A stretch of 54,429 nucleotides of DNA from an uncultured Clostridia bacterium (GCA_947167045.1 CAMVGO010000011.1:1-54429); one strand, 5' to 3'. Counted from the stretch's first letter, positions 17,424-26,930 are shown. Translations and numbers: made by a program. The notes: generated by a model not told the origin, from the letters alone.

Positions 17424-18479
17424 TTGAAACTGATCGGAATAAAAGAATTCTATAACATTACACGCGCTAAGATCATCTCAGCCGTCAATTGCGTTGTCGT
17501 AGTATCTCTCTGTGCCACGGCTACTTTCGCTGTTGATTCGGCTCTGGACTACACGCCTGTTGTGGCTCAGCCTGTTGAAACAGTCGCAGAGACTTCGGCT
17601 GATATCCTGACATCCGATGAGACAGATACATCTGTTACCGAATTCGCAGATATGACAGAAGCATCAGGCTCTTCAGCCGACGGCACAGATGCTACCGAAC
17701 CTTCCACATCTGAAGGAACGGCCGAGAGCATTGCAGATGCGACGGAAAATACATCAGAGACTTCTGCTTCCGCTGCTGACGCAACAACGACAACAACCGC
17801 GGCAACCACAACAGAAGCTACAACAGAAGCCACCACGGTTACAACAACTGCTGAGACCACAGAGTACATAACAGAAAAAGAATTATATCTTGCAGTATAT
17901 GCCAAGACCACGATCAACGTAAGAAAAGGTCCCGGCACTGAATACGATGTCGTTAAGAGCGTTTTCGCAGGCGATCAGATCGACGTATGCGCTGTTACTT
18001 CAAACGGCTGGTACAGGACATACAACGGCAACTACGTTAAGGCTTCACTCACAACTGAGACAAAGCCCACCAACACGCCGACGCCCAAGCCGAAGCCGAC
18101 AAACAAGCCGACATCTTCCACGACGGCTGAAGTTACAACCAGGGCAACGACTACAGAAGAAAAGAAGGCCGCACCTTCAGGTGAGGGCAATACCTGCACG
18201 ATTACATTCTACGGTCCCCAGCCCACGGGCAACGGCGGCTACAGCAAGAGCACCGCTACGGGCACTACATGCACCGAAGGACGCACCTGTGCGGCAGACT
18301 GGTCCATCTATCCTGCCGGAACGGTAATCTATATCGAGAACGACCCGTTGGGAGGCGACGGATATTACACCGTTGAAGACAGAGGACCGGGAGTCAAGGG
18401 ATACCACATAGACATATACGCCGAAGACGGCGAGTCGGGTAACCACTCCACGTGCAAACGGACCGTCATAGCACAGTAA
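17424..18479 (+). CDS. Secreted SH3 plus 3D (RlpA-like barrel) cell-wall protein
   Basis: 351 residues. An N-terminal membrane segment/signal (about 14-38) is followed by a low-complexity region rich in Thr, Ala, Ser and Glu (about 50-150), a bacterial SH3 domain (about 155-210: TTINVRKGPGTEYDVVKSVF and GWYRTYNGNYVKAS), a Thr/Pro/Lys linker, and a C-terminal 3D domain (about 255-350). The 3D domain has the aspartates expected in IDIYAEDGESG and TVEDRGPGVKG. 3D/RlpA barrels act on glycan strands; SH3 domains bind the wall. The start is TTG with AAGGAG upstream; no suitable ATG exists. A terminator follows. Confidence 0.88.
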   Translation: MKLIGIKEFYNITRAKIISAVNCVVVVSLCATATFAVDSALDYTPVVAQPVETVAETSADILTSDETDTSVTEFADMTEASGSSADGTDATEPSTSEGTAESIADATENTSETSASAADATTTTTAATTTEATTEATTVTTTAETTEYITEKELYLAVYAKTTINVRKGPGTEYDVVKSVFAGDQIDVCAVTSNGWYRTYNGNYVKASLTTETKPTNTPTPKPKPTNKPTSSTTAEVTTRATTTEEKKAAPSGEGNTCTITFYGPQPTGNGGYSKSTATGTTCTEGRTCAADWSIYPAGTVIYIENDPLGGDGYYTVEDRGPGVKGYHIDIYAEDGESGNHSTCKRTVIAQ

Positions 18480-18496
18480 ACAAGAATACAACGTTT

Positions 18497-18535
18497 CAAA
18501 TACTTCTCGGGATACGGGAAGTATTTGCGTTTTAA
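18497..18535 (+). terminator. Terminator after the SH3/3D-domain gene
   Basis: A 10-bp stem CAAATACTTC/GAAGTATTTG followed by CGTTTTAAT, placed 18 nt after the stop and just before the RNase J ribosome binding site. Confidence 0.65.
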
Positions 18536-18550
18536 TACAAAGGAACTATT

Positions 18551-20302
18551 ATGAGCAGCAATTCAAAAAGACACGGGATAAAGGATCCCAAATACAAGAA
18601 TCAGCAGCCGGTCAAGATAATCCCGCTCGGAGGCATCGGTGAAATCGGCAAGAACATGACGGCATTCGAATACGGCAACGACATAATAATCGTCGACTGC
18701 GGAATGAGTTTTCCCGAAGAGAACATGCCGGGTGTCGACTGCGTCATCCCTGATTTCACTTACATCAGACGCAATCAGGAAAAGTTAAGGGGCATCCTCA
18801 TCACGCATGGACACGAGGACCATATCGGTTCCCTTCCCTATTTCCTCAGAGAATTCAAGTGTCCCGTTTTCGGCGGCACGATGGCCATAGAACTCATAAA
18901 GCTCAAGCTTCAGGATAAGAACGTCCCTTTCGAGGGAATTAAGCTGTCCACATGCAAGAACGGTGACATAATAAGCCTGGGCAAGGCATTCTCCGCCGAA
19001 TTCATCAGAGTCAACCACTCCATCGCCGACTCCTATGCGCTCTGCATCAATACCCCCGTCGGCAGGATCGTTCACTCAGGTGACTTCAAGATCGACTATA
19101 CGCCGATCAACGGCAAGACCATAAATCTCCAGCGTTTGGGCGAGCTCGGCAAGGAAGGCGTCCTGATGTTCATGTGCGAGAGCACGAACGTCGAGATCGA
19201 CGGCTTCTCCCCTTCCGAAAAGCACGTCGGCGAAGCTTTTTCGCACTACTTCCGCAAAGCTGAGGGCCGCATCATCGTCGCCACGTTCTCGTCGCACGTT
19301 CACCGCATGCAGCAGATAATCACGGCAGCGGAGAAATACGGACGTCATGTCTGCCTGTCGGGCCGTTCGATGGTACAGGTATTCAACATCGCGAACACAT
19401 TAGGTTACATCGACATCAAGCCTGACACGCTTATCGACATCGATGCGATAGACAACTATCCTGACAACAAGATCGTCGTCCTCACCACCGGTTCGCAGGC
19501 AGAGCCGATGAGTGCTCTTACGCGTATGGCATACTCATCACACAGCTCCGTGGACATCACAAAGGGCGATACGGTCATCATATCGGCAGACCCCATCCCG
19601 GGCAACGAGAAGCCCATCTACCGCGTTATCAACGAGCTCTACAAGAAGGGCGCGCACGTCATTTACCAGTCACTCGCGGACGTTCACGTTTCAGGTCACG
19701 CATACAGGGACGAACTCATGATGCTCCACACCCTGATAAAGCCGAAGTTCTTCATTCCTGTCCACGGCGAATACAGGATGCTCTGCCTCCATAAAGAGAT
19801 GGCCGAGAGCCTTGGCATGAAGGAAGATGATATCCATATCCTCGAAAACGGTGATGTACTGGAGCTCCGCGCTGACGGTGCAAAGATCACTGACCATGTT
19901 CCCGCCTCCCCTGTCCTCATCGACGGCACGGGTACGGTCGATGCCGATGACAGGGTGCTTACGGACAGGATCCACTTAAGCGAGGACGGAGTCCTTGCGA
20001 TCGCAATAACAGTCAATGAGGAAACAGGCGATCTTGCCTGCAGCCCCGCGGTCAATTCGATTGGATGTTTTGACGATGCCGAGAATATCGATGTTATGTA
20101 CGAGCTGATCTCAGATAAGGTGGATGACCTTCTCAAGCAGGCAAGCAGCAAGGCAGGCAGCATCGAAGCTTTCATTCAGAAGCGCAACTTCAGGGAGCAG
20201 ATAAAGAATTTCGTTCATTCGAAATCAGGCAGAAAGCCGATGATTCTCTTCAATATCAGCTATGTCGGCGGATATGACGACGAGTATTACGGGGATACAT
20301 GA
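18551..20302 (+). CDS. rnj: Ribonuclease J
   Basis: 583 residues; a metallo-beta-lactamase/beta-CASP ribonuclease with 5'-3' exo- and endonuclease activity in mRNA decay and rRNA processing. The metal site GHEDHIGSLPYFL (HxHxDH), the later VNHSIADSYAL and VHSGDFKID blocks, beta-CASP motifs including TGSQAEPMSAL, and the VHVSGHAYRDEL and PKFFIPVHGEYRML region are all present, as is the C-terminal domain. It reads as complete. Preceded by AAAGGA. Confidence 0.96.
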   Translation: MSSNSKRHGIKDPKYKNQQPVKIIPLGGIGEIGKNMTAFEYGNDIIIVDCGMSFPEENMPGVDCVIPDFTYIRRNQEKLRGILITHGHEDHIGSLPYFLREFKCPVFGGTMAIELIKLKLQDKNVPFEGIKLSTCKNGDIISLGKAFSAEFIRVNHSIADSYALCINTPVGRIVHSGDFKIDYTPINGKTINLQRLGELGKEGVLMFMCESTNVEIDGFSPSEKHVGEAFSHYFRKAEGRIIVATFSSHVHRMQQIITAAEKYGRHVCLSGRSMVQVFNIANTLGYIDIKPDTLIDIDAIDNYPDNKIVVLTTGSQAEPMSALTRMAYSSHSSVDITKGDTVIISADPIPGNEKPIYRVINELYKKGAHVIYQSLADVHVSGHAYRDELMMLHTLIKPKFFIPVHGEYRMLCLHKEMAESLGMKEDDIHILENGDVLELRADGAKITDHVPASPVLIDGTGTVDADDRVLTDRIHLSEDGVLAIAITVNEETGDLACSPAVNSIGCFDDAENIDVMYELISDKVDDLLKQASSKAGSIEAFIQKRNFREQIKNFVHSKSGRKPMILFNISYVGGYDDEYYGDT

Positions 20303-20325
20303 TTTTCCCAGTATAACTTCAGAAT

Positions 20326-20362
20326 AAAAAACTGCCGCGCAAGCAAAGCACGGCAGTTTTTG
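20326..20362. terminator. Bidirectional terminator between rnj and rel
   Basis: AAAAACTGCCG ... CGGCAGTTTTT forms an 11-bp stem with U-tracts in both directions, serving the two converging genes. Confidence 0.9.
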
Positions 20363-20380
20363 TTTAAAAGAAGCAATCTG

Positions 20381-22996
20381 TCAGTTTCTGATAACATCCA
20401 CAACATCTTTCACCTGCAGGAGCTTATCGCAGATACGGTCGAGCTGCTCCCTGCTCGAGATGTTGATATTGGCATAGAGCCTTGCCTCAGGCCCGTCCAG
20501 AACGGTGTTGATCTTCTCAACGTCAATCTTCTCGCTGTTCATCTTGTCGATGACGTCCATAATGAGCCCCGGACGCTTCAGAGCGATTATCACGAGACAT
20601 ACGTCGTATGTCGAGAACTTCGCCTTTGAAAGCCACTTGACGGCCACAAGGCGGTGGAATCTCTCCTCTGCCTTAGGCGATGCATCACGGTTCCTCATTA
20701 TGTTCTGAATGTTATTGCATGTGACCTTATGGATGCCTACGCCCTTCTCCTGCGTAATGTAGCCGATGATCTCGTCACCGTAGATCGGGTGGCAGCAGTT
20801 TGAGATGTGCGTGACGATCGTATCGAGACCGTTAACAACCACGACATCGTTGCTGTGCGCGCGTCTTGCGGCATCTGCACGAGCATTTCTGGAAGGCTTC
20901 GTACCGGCTGCTGCGGCAACGATCGGATCGTTGCCCTTTGTGCCCGGAACGACAGTCTGATGCGGGTCTGCACCAAGCGCGTTGATAGTGGCGCCGTCAA
21001 TTGAGAGCACCTGCTTGGAGCTCTCGGGCTGCGCATTCTTCTTCGAACCCTTCGCATTGCGTGTCTGGTCAGCCTTACCCAGTTCGATCGGAATCTCCTG
21101 CGGGCTGTATGCGACGTTTCCGTCTGCCGTGACACGGTAACCCAGGGCGCGGCGCTCCTCTTCGGAGATGTTCCTTATATAGTCGTCACGAAGGCGCGAG
21201 AACACCTTGCTGACGCTGATGGATCCGTATCCCAGAGCGGCGAACATGTCGTCTAAGGACTGGAAATTATTACGCTTCAGAATTATCTCGATGGACTTGT
21301 GCATCAGGAGCTTCGCGGGATCGAAACCGTTACGCGTGATCTCGTTCGTAAGGAGCTCTCTTCCCGTAGCAATGTTATCTCCTCTCGCCTCACGCTTGAA
21401 CCATGCGTTGATCTTGGCTCTCGCATTTGCGGTGCGCGCGATGGATACCCAGTCTCTGGAAGGTCCTTTTACGAGCTTGCTGCTCGAGAGGATCTCCACG
21501 ATATCGCCGTTCTTGAGCTCGTAAGACAGCGGCACGATACGGCCGTTTACCTTTGCGCCGTGCATATGGTTGCCGATGCCGGAGTGGATCGCATACGCGA
21601 AATCGATCGGACAAGAACCCTTAGGAAGCTTAATTACCTCATGCTTAGGAGTGTAGACAAAGATCTCGTCGGGCGCGATGTTCATCTTGAACGATTCCAG
21701 GAACTCGCCCGAGTCGGTGAGCTCGTTCTGGGAATCGATTATCTGTCTCATCTCGTTTATCTTCGTGTCGAACTTGTCAGCCTTGAATTCGTGAGAATTG
21801 CCGGCCTCCTTGTAATGCCAGTGTGCCGCTACGCCAAATTCGGCGATCTGGTGCATCGCGAAAGTCCTTATCTGCACCTCGAAAGGAGTACCCGTATGGC
21901 TTACGACAGTCGTGTGGATGGACTGGTACTTGTTCTCCTTCGGCATGGCGATATAGTCCTTGAAACGCCCCGGAACGTGCTGGTACATCTCGTGTATGAT
22001 TCCGAGCACCTGGTAACATTCGATGACCTCATCGACTATTATCCTGCATGCGAAAAGATCATAGATCTCGTCTATCGTCTTGCCCTTCTCATGCATCTTC
22101 TTATAGATGCTGTAGAAGTGCTTCGGACGTCCTTCAATGTCGTAGTGAACGATGCCGTTCTCCTCGAGCTTGCCCCTTATCTCGGACACCACGTCCGCCA
22201 TGAAGTCTTCCCTCTGGGTACGGTTGCCGTTTACGAGCTTTACGAGCTCATAGTAATCGTCCGGGTGAAGATATCTTAAGCACAGATCCTCAAGTTCCCA
22301 CTTGATCTTGTAGATACCGAACCTTCCCGCGAAAGGAACGTAGATATCAAGCGTCTCCTGAGCCTTTTCGATCTGCTTTTCGGGGCTCATGGACTTTAAC
22401 GTCCTCATGTTGTGAAGACGGTCCGCGAGCTTGATGAATATGACTCTGATATCGTCTGTAAGAGCAATGAACATCTTACGGATGTTGATCGCCTGTATAT
22501 CCACTTTTGAATTGTAAACGATGTTGTCGAGGCTTGAATTGAGCTTTGTGACGCCGTCAACAAGGCTGCAGACGACAGGACCGAACTTCTCGGTGACCAT
22601 CTGGTCATCGACTATCGTGTCCTCTATCGTATCGTGGAGAAGAGCCGCCTCGATCGTGGCCACGTCGACCTTAAGATCAGCCAGGATGAGAGCAACAGCA
22701 ACAGGGTGCGTGATATAAGGCTCGCCCGTCTTTCTCTTCTGGTGACGGTGTGCCTTATAAGCGAAGATGAAAGCCTTCTCCATCTGCGCATTGTCCTTCT
22801 CGATGTCTTTCTCATCGAGATCGGCCGCCTTGGCATACTCATCGTAGAGCTCTATTATCTGCTGGAACTTCTCTTCCAGATCCAGGGGTATCTCGGGCTT
22901 AATGCTGTCGTCCTGAAGATAAGCGCGTTCGGCCTCGGCCTGCACTTCCTCTTCGGTTACGGCATTAAATTCCTTGTCGTTCTTATCCCTGGTCAC
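20381..22996 (-). CDS. rel: Bifunctional (p)ppGpp synthetase/hydrolase
   Basis: About 871 residues; makes and degrades the stringent-response alarmone. The N-terminal HD hydrolase (about 70-200) keeps the metal motif LLHDTIEDT. The synthetase domain has GRPKHFYSIYKKM, KENKYQSIHTTVV and the RFKD basic motif typical of bifunctional Rel. A TGS domain (about 400-460) follows, then a low-complexity insert rich in Ala/Lys/Gln (about 650-735), a Cys/His zinc-finger-like segment (SNCCHPIYGDEIIGYI) and a C-terminal ACT domain. The GTG at 22996 is chosen because AGGAGA lies 8 nt upstream; an ATG 10 codons earlier lacks a site. It overlaps the recJ stop, suggesting coupling. Confidence 0.94.
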   Translation of the reverse strand: MTRDKNDKEFNAVTEEEVQAEAERAYLQDDSIKPEIPLDLEEKFQQIIELYDEYAKAADLDEKDIEKDNAQMEKAFIFAYKAHRHQKRKTGEPYITHPVAVALILADLKVDVATIEAALLHDTIEDTIVDDQMVTEKFGPVVCSLVDGVTKLNSSLDNIVYNSKVDIQAINIRKMFIALTDDIRVIFIKLADRLHNMRTLKSMSPEKQIEKAQETLDIYVPFAGRFGIYKIKWELEDLCLRYLHPDDYYELVKLVNGNRTQREDFMADVVSEIRGKLEENGIVHYDIEGRPKHFYSIYKKMHEKGKTIDEIYDLFACRIIVDEVIECYQVLGIIHEMYQHVPGRFKDYIAMPKENKYQSIHTTVVSHTGTPFEVQIRTFAMHQIAEFGVAAHWHYKEAGNSHEFKADKFDTKINEMRQIIDSQNELTDSGEFLESFKMNIAPDEIFVYTPKHEVIKLPKGSCPIDFAYAIHSGIGNHMHGAKVNGRIVPLSYELKNGDIVEILSSSKLVKGPSRDWVSIARTANARAKINAWFKREARGDNIATGRELLTNEITRNGFDPAKLLMHKSIEIILKRNNFQSLDDMFAALGYGSISVSKVFSRLRDDYIRNISEEERRALGYRVTADGNVAYSPQEIPIELGKADQTRNAKGSKKNAQPESSKQVLSIDGATINALGADPHQTVVPGTKGNDPIVAAAAGTKPSRNARADAARRAHSNDVVVVNGLDTIVTHISNCCHPIYGDEIIGYITQEKGVGIHKVTCNNIQNIMRNRDASPKAEERFHRLVAVKWLSKAKFSTYDVCLVIIALKRPGLIMDVIDKMNSEKIDVEKINTVLDGPEARLYANINISSREQLDRICDKLLQVKDVVDVIRN

Positions 22997-25130
22997 CTTG
23001 TATTCTCCTATATACATCAGAATCACTGAGTTTTACTTTATCGCCCGTCTGAAGGATGTTGAAGCATACCCTCAAAGGCGTTACCGTTCTGAGTCTGATG
23101 AGCCTGCAGTCCGCAAAGACCTCAAGACACCTCTTAACCTGAAACGGTGTTATCGCAATATCATAATTGTTCGACACCAATCTTGCAAGAAGTCCGAGGT
23201 CAACAGTGGACATTGCGGTGCCTCCGAACTTCTCAATGGCCTTATAGCAGGCTCCATAATGTTCCGGAGTCGGTCTCATGGTCTTTGTAATGTCCTCACC
23301 CGGCGCCATCTTGGCTATCTGGTCCATCGCGAGCCCGCTCGTATAGAGCTTCTCGGCGATATCAGCCTTCTTCCACATAAAGCTGTCGGGATCTTCCGGC
23401 CTTATATCCTCCAGATGGAGACTTAACGAAGTCTCTCCCCTGTAGCTGTATTCGTTAAGCGTGTAGGCGATGTCGATCCTGTCACCCGCCCTCAAGATAT
23501 TGAAATAATCGCCCATTCCGAAGCCGACGGCCGACAGCGTGATCCTGCCGGTCTTATCAGTCAGGTCGAGCCTTATGTGCGCTCCAGCGCTCATCTGGGC
23601 TATATTTGTGATCACAAGACCATATGTAACGAAGATGGGCTTCGGATTGCCTATACCGAAAGGTCTGAGCTTGCTGACCTCCCTGTATGATGCGAAATCA
23701 AGCCCTTCAGGCAGTATCTCGCACTCCGCGCAGATCGCGTCTTCCTCATTCTCCTCGCCGGACCTGCCCTTCTCTTCGAAGATCTTTGCAGCCTCTTTCT
23801 CGAGAGCCTCCATGAATGCCGCCATATCGGACTTTCTGACAAGAAGTCCCGCGGCCTTCTTATGTCCGCCGAAATTAACGAGCTTATCGGATATCCTCTC
23901 CAGGCATTCATAAAGGTCGAAATCACCGAATGCTCTTCCGGAACCCTTGACGCATCCGGGTTCGGTTGCATCATCTGTAAATACCAGAGCCGACCTTCCG
24001 TAAAACTGTGACAGTTTGCCCGCAACGATTCCGAGAACTCCCTGGTGCCAGTCCTTGCCGTATACAACGATGGGACCGCAGGTATTGGTCAGAGACCATT
24101 TCTCGGGCCTTGAAGGGTTCTCGAGCTGGTTTCTTGCCTCATCGAAGACTTTTGCCTCTATCTCCTTGCGCTCGTCATTCTCACGTGTGAGATCCTGTGC
24201 GGCAGCCTTGGCTTCCGTAGGATTATTCTCCAAAAAGAGCTTTAATGCATCAGCCGAATCGTAAAGCCTTCCGGCAGCATTGATTCGCGGTACGAAATTA
24301 AACGAGATAAATGTCTCGTCTAAAGTCTTTCCGGGTGCCAGGAGCATCTCGTTCATAACTCCCACGCCTACATTTGACGGGTTCTTCATGCTCTTGAAAG
24401 CACGCTTGATTATCGTTCTGTTCTCATTGGTGACAGACACAAGGTCAGCTATGGTTGCAAGTCCTGCAAGCTCTATTGCCTGACGCCAGATATTGCCTGT
24501 CACTTTATGCGTGCCGTCCTTGCCCAAAGCCTCTACGAGCTTTAATGCAACGCCCGCGCCGCAAAGGTCAATGAAAGGATATGTGTTGTCCGCCCTCTTG
24601 GCGCAGATGACGCAGTCAGCTGGCGGAAGTTCCTCCTTAACATTGTGGTGATCGGTCACTATGACCTTGATGCCTCTGTTCTTGAGTTCCTGAACGGTGT
24701 CGATGTTGGTGACGCCGCAGTCAACGGTAATGACAAGGTCAGGGTGCTTCTCGACCACCTTGTCCATTATCTTCTCTGTAAGCCCGTAGCCGTGCTCGGC
24801 CCTGTGCGGAACGATATACTGCACATTAGCCTGATGGCTCCTGAAATACCTTACGAGGATCGATGTGGCAGTTACGCCGTCGCAGTCGTAATCGCCGTAA
24901 ACGAGTATCTTGCCGTGATTATCAATGGTCTCATTGATGATATCCACAGCCTTGCGCATGTCATTATAAAGGAACGGATCGTGCCAGATACCGTCATCCT
25001 CAGACAGAAATTGTTCTACGGATTGCCCTTCGGTTATCCCGCGGTTTTTAAGCAATACATCAAGAAGCGTATCAGCATCCCCTACTTTTTGGGATGCCGA
25101 TAAGCGCCAGTTCTTACCGGTCAACAACAT
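22983..25130 (-). CDS. recJ: Single-stranded-DNA exonuclease RecJ
   Basis: 715 residues; a 5'-3' ssDNA exonuclease in recombination and mismatch repair. The DHH domain has YGDYDCDGVTATSILVRYF and VTDHHNVKEELPPADCVICA, and the DHHA1 domain contains GRSALVFTDDA and VNFGGHKKAAGLLV (the usual GGH). The C-terminal part (about 440-560) carries the OB-like domain FGIGNPKPIF, and an extra tail follows that is common in Firmicutes. The upstream promoter is clear. The final codons overlap the rel start. Confidence 0.95.
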   Translation of the reverse strand: MLLTGKNWRLSASQKVGDADTLLDVLLKNRGITEGQSVEQFLSEDDGIWHDPFLYNDMRKAVDIINETIDNHGKILVYGDYDCDGVTATSILVRYFRSHQANVQYIVPHRAEHGYGLTEKIMDKVVEKHPDLVITVDCGVTNIDTVQELKNRGIKVIVTDHHNVKEELPPADCVICAKRADNTYPFIDLCGAGVALKLVEALGKDGTHKVTGNIWRQAIELAGLATIADLVSVTNENRTIIKRAFKSMKNPSNVGVGVMNEMLLAPGKTLDETFISFNFVPRINAAGRLYDSADALKLFLENNPTEAKAAAQDLTRENDERKEIEAKVFDEARNQLENPSRPEKWSLTNTCGPIVVYGKDWHQGVLGIVAGKLSQFYGRSALVFTDDATEPGCVKGSGRAFGDFDLYECLERISDKLVNFGGHKKAAGLLVRKSDMAAFMEALEKEAAKIFEEKGRSGEENEEDAICAECEILPEGLDFASYREVSKLRPFGIGNPKPIFVTYGLVITNIAQMSAGAHIRLDLTDKTGRITLSAVGFGMGDYFNILRAGDRIDIAYTLNEYSYRGETSLSLHLEDIRPEDPDSFMWKKADIAEKLYTSGLAMDQIAKMAPGEDITKTMRPTPEHYGACYKAIEKFGGTAMSTVDLGLLARLVSNNYDIAITPFQVKRCLEVFADCRLIRLRTVTPLRVCFNILQTGDKVKLSDSDVYRRIQGDQG

Positions 25131-25163
25131 ATCTAATATCTCAACTTTATCTTTATTGGAAAT

Positions 25164-25193
25164 ATTATAGCAAAAACAGAGGAAATATTACAA
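25164..25193 (-). promoter_or_regulatory. recJ promoter
   Basis: Minus strand TTGTAA (25188-25193), 18-bp spacer, TATAAT (25164-25169), about 34 nt upstream of the ATG. Confidence 0.7.
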
Positions 25194-25246
25194 AAAACAA
25201 ATAGTCTTTACATACCGGCAGATCAAACTGTCCGAAAAACCAAGGC

Positions 25247-25274
25247 AAAAAAAGACCGCCCTTGCCGGACGGTC
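25247..25274 (-). terminator. rpsU terminator
   Basis: Minus strand: 8-bp stem GACCGTCC/GGGCGGTC (one G-U pair) followed by TTTTTTT, about 15 nt after the rpsU stop. Confidence 0.9.
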
Positions 25275-25288
25275 TCATTTAAGTCTTA

Positions 25289-25462
25289 TCAATGCTTTCT
25301 CTTGCGAGCTGCTTCAGACTTCTTCTTTCTCTTTACAGAAGGCTTCTCGTAATGTTCTCTCTTACGAACTTCTGCAAGAACGCCTGACTTTGCGCAAGAA
25401 CGCTTAAATCTGCGAAGTGCACTGTCAAGGGACTCGCCTTCCTTAACTTTAATCTCAGACAT
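25289..25462 (-). CDS. rpsU: 30S ribosomal protein S21
   Basis: 57 residues: [20 protein letters not shown], then [20 protein letters not shown] and the Lys/Arg-rich C-terminus ending RKRKH. Sequence and length match S21, a basic small-subunit protein that helps base pairing between ribosome and message start. Strong GGGGGGA site before the ATG. Own promoter and terminator, so it is a single-gene unit. Confidence 0.98.
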   Translation of the reverse strand: MSEIKVKEGESLDSALRRFKRSCAKSGVLAEVRKREHYEKPSVKRKKKSEAARKRKH

Positions 25463-25501
25463 CTTTATCCCCCCTCTCGTGCGTGGATTTCAAACTAGCA
25501 C

Positions 25502-25530
25502 ATTATATAGGACGGCCGCTGATAAGTCAA
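25502..25530 (-). promoter_or_regulatory. rpsU promoter
   Basis: Minus strand TTGACT (25525-25530), 17-bp spacer, TATAAT (25502-25507). Confidence 0.85.
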
Positions 25531-25540
25531 ACCTTACGTA

Positions 25541-25831
25541 TCAACCCGGGACAGCAACTATAAAAATATATCTAGAACCAAAATTGGACAGATAATATAC
25601 TTTGCCTAATGAAAATGTCAATATTCGGTTTTGAGGACTAAATCTTTCAGTATTGACGTGAATCGACTTTCGTCCTGCACATACCACGTACAAGCATCCA
25701 GAATAAATAGTAGAATTATCAAGGAGTGCTATCGGCACGGTATTCGTGACGCTTGGCGTTCTGGCGGTTGACCTCACCATCAACTGCAACATTCTTTAAA
25801 AGAAACGTTGCAGGTACGGGAGGTGATGCAT
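25541..25831 (+). other. Long leader of the holin-like toxin gene
   Basis: About 290 bp with no convincing protein gene. Near its 3' end the plus strand can fold GGTTGA/TCAAC (25766-25785) and TGCAAC/GTTGCA around TTCTTT/AAAAGAA (25785-25812). The segment TCACC in the first loop is complementary to GGTGA at the toxin ribosome binding site. A 12-mer CGGTTGACCTCA (25765-25776) recurs inverted at 25964-25975. Confidence 0.45.
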
Positions 25832-25921
25832 ATGAGCGATTATGAAATACTGAGCGTATTGCTCACTATCGGTATCCTTATAGTCTCGATCATTGCACTT
25901 TGTTTGAAAGCAAAGAAATAA
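25832..25921 (+). CDS. Putative holin-like toxin, 29 residues
   Basis: MSDYEILSVLLTIGILIVSI followed by IALCLKAKK: a short hydrophobic helix with a basic end, matching the putative holin-like toxin (Hol-Tox) pattern common in Firmicutes type I toxin-antitoxin loci. GGGAGGTG lies 6 nt before the ATG (an in-frame ATG two codons earlier has too little spacing). A 10-bp terminator stem overlaps the stop codon, as usual for these messages. An antisense RNA antitoxin is expected but no clear promoter for it could be fixed. Toxicity is inferred from family resemblance only. Confidence 0.7.
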   Translation: MSDYEILSVLLTIGILIVSIIALCLKAKK

Positions 25922-25954
25922 GCCGCCCTCGACCAAAGATGCGGCTTATTTTTT
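25917..25954. terminator. Terminator of the toxin message, possibly bidirectional
   Basis: Perfect 10-bp stem AATAAGCCGC/GCGGCTTATT (25917-25950) with TTTTT on the plus strand and a weaker TTTCTTT in the other direction. Confidence 0.85.
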
Positions 25955-26036
25955 AGTCAATCTTGAGGTCAACCGTCTTCCGGTAGCACTCTTATACTGT
26001 TATTCTACATCTTCTTTACTAAAAAGCAATTAACCG

Positions 26037-26834
26037 TTATACAAAATGAATCTGGAAGACAATTCCAATAATATCTTTTAGTATCAAAGCAACTATTACA
26101 CCTATCGAAATAGCCGGCGCCAGAGATATCTTTCTATTCTTTGACTTGCATACGAGCGCGAAAACGACACCAAGCACAACCGCAATGCTCACAGCTATTA
26201 CAGCACCCTGTATGCGGCAGAACAGCATCAGGCACATTGCGAGCTTGGCAGGACCATAACTCATCTTGGTCTTTTTCACCTTGCCAATAATGGCTGTGAC
26301 GATCACCATGGCAAAACCTACGCATGCAGAAGCGATAAGTCCCTCCACAGCATACTTCTGCATCTCAGGCATGAATCCCACCGTCATGATCCATACGACA
26401 AGGATCGCTGCAAGGAATCCGTCAGGGATCACACCGGAATCCCAGTCAGCCAGGGACAGGCCCAAAAGCAGCACTTCAAGAGTCAGAGTGGCGATGACAA
26501 CGGCATCAACGGCCCCGTGGAGCCACAGCGTTGCAGCAAAAACCAGTCCAAGTATTATCTCGAAGATCAGATCTCTCGGCGGCACCTTGGAACCGCAGTA
26601 TCTGCACTTGCCCTTAAGAGCAATATAGGAAACTACAGGAAAAAGATCAGCCGTCGACAATTCGTGTCCGCACGTATCACAGTGGCTGTGCCCTCCCATC
26701 CAGTCCTCATGGCGGACAACACGCCAGGCAGTACAGGTGATAAAACTCGCAAAGACCGCTCCGAACACAAATGCCAGAACGATCAGGTATATACCGATAA
26801 AAGGTATCTCAAATAACGGATAAGATAAAACCAA
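26037..26834 (-). CDS. Prepilin peptidase with N-terminal Cys4 domain, second catalytic Asp missing
   Basis: About 265 residues, an A24-family membrane enzyme of the PilD/GspO type that cleaves and methylates prepilins. The N-terminal domain is standard: FGAVFASFITCTAWRV and a zinc-binding pair CDTCGH/CRYCG. The first catalytic Asp lies in SLADWDSGVIPD. The second motif, normally GxGDxKL, reads SYGPAKLAMCL with no Asp (codons TAT GGT CCT GCC AAG). Six to eight membrane spans. It lies next to the major pilin gene. I chose TTG 26834 because AAGGAG precedes it by 10 nt and the ATG at 26879 overlaps a TATAAT box; the longer form has 280 residues. Probably unable to cleave alone; it may act as a methyltransferase or partner of the second peptidase at 44046. 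Confidence 0.82.
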   Translation of the reverse strand: MVLSYPLFEIPFIGIYLIVLAFVFGAVFASFITCTAWRVVRHEDWMGGHSHCDTCGHELSTADLFPVVSYIALKGKCRYCGSKVPPRDLIFEIILGLVFAATLWLHGAVDAVVIATLTLEVLLLGLSLADWDSGVIPDGFLAAILVVWIMTVGFMPEMQKYAVEGLIASACVGFAMVIVTAIIGKVKKTKMSYGPAKLAMCLMLFCRIQGAVIAVSIAVVLGVVFALVCKSKNRKISLAPAISIGVIVALILKDIIGIVFQIHFV

Positions 26835-26901
26835 GGCCGGTATTCTCCTTAAAAGAAATATCTGACCTTGATTATACACTGTGAGTTAATTTGCAAAAAG
26901 A

Positions 26902-26930
26902 CAAAAAAACCGGGTTCCGAAGAACCCGGT
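26902..26930 (-). terminator. Terminator of the major pilin gene
   Basis: Minus strand: ACCGGGTTC-TTCG-GAACCCGGT stem (26909-26930) with a UUCG loop, followed by TTTTTTT. Confidence 0.92.

Noticed and set aside
21299..22279. 326-codon plus-strand open frame
   Set aside because: Lies entirely antisense within rel; its length is a by-product of codon bias in the true gene.
25541..25792. 83-codon minus-strand open frame in the toxin leader
   Set aside because: No ribosome binding site and a cysteine/serine-rich, non-conserved-looking product; the region is better explained as an RNA leader.
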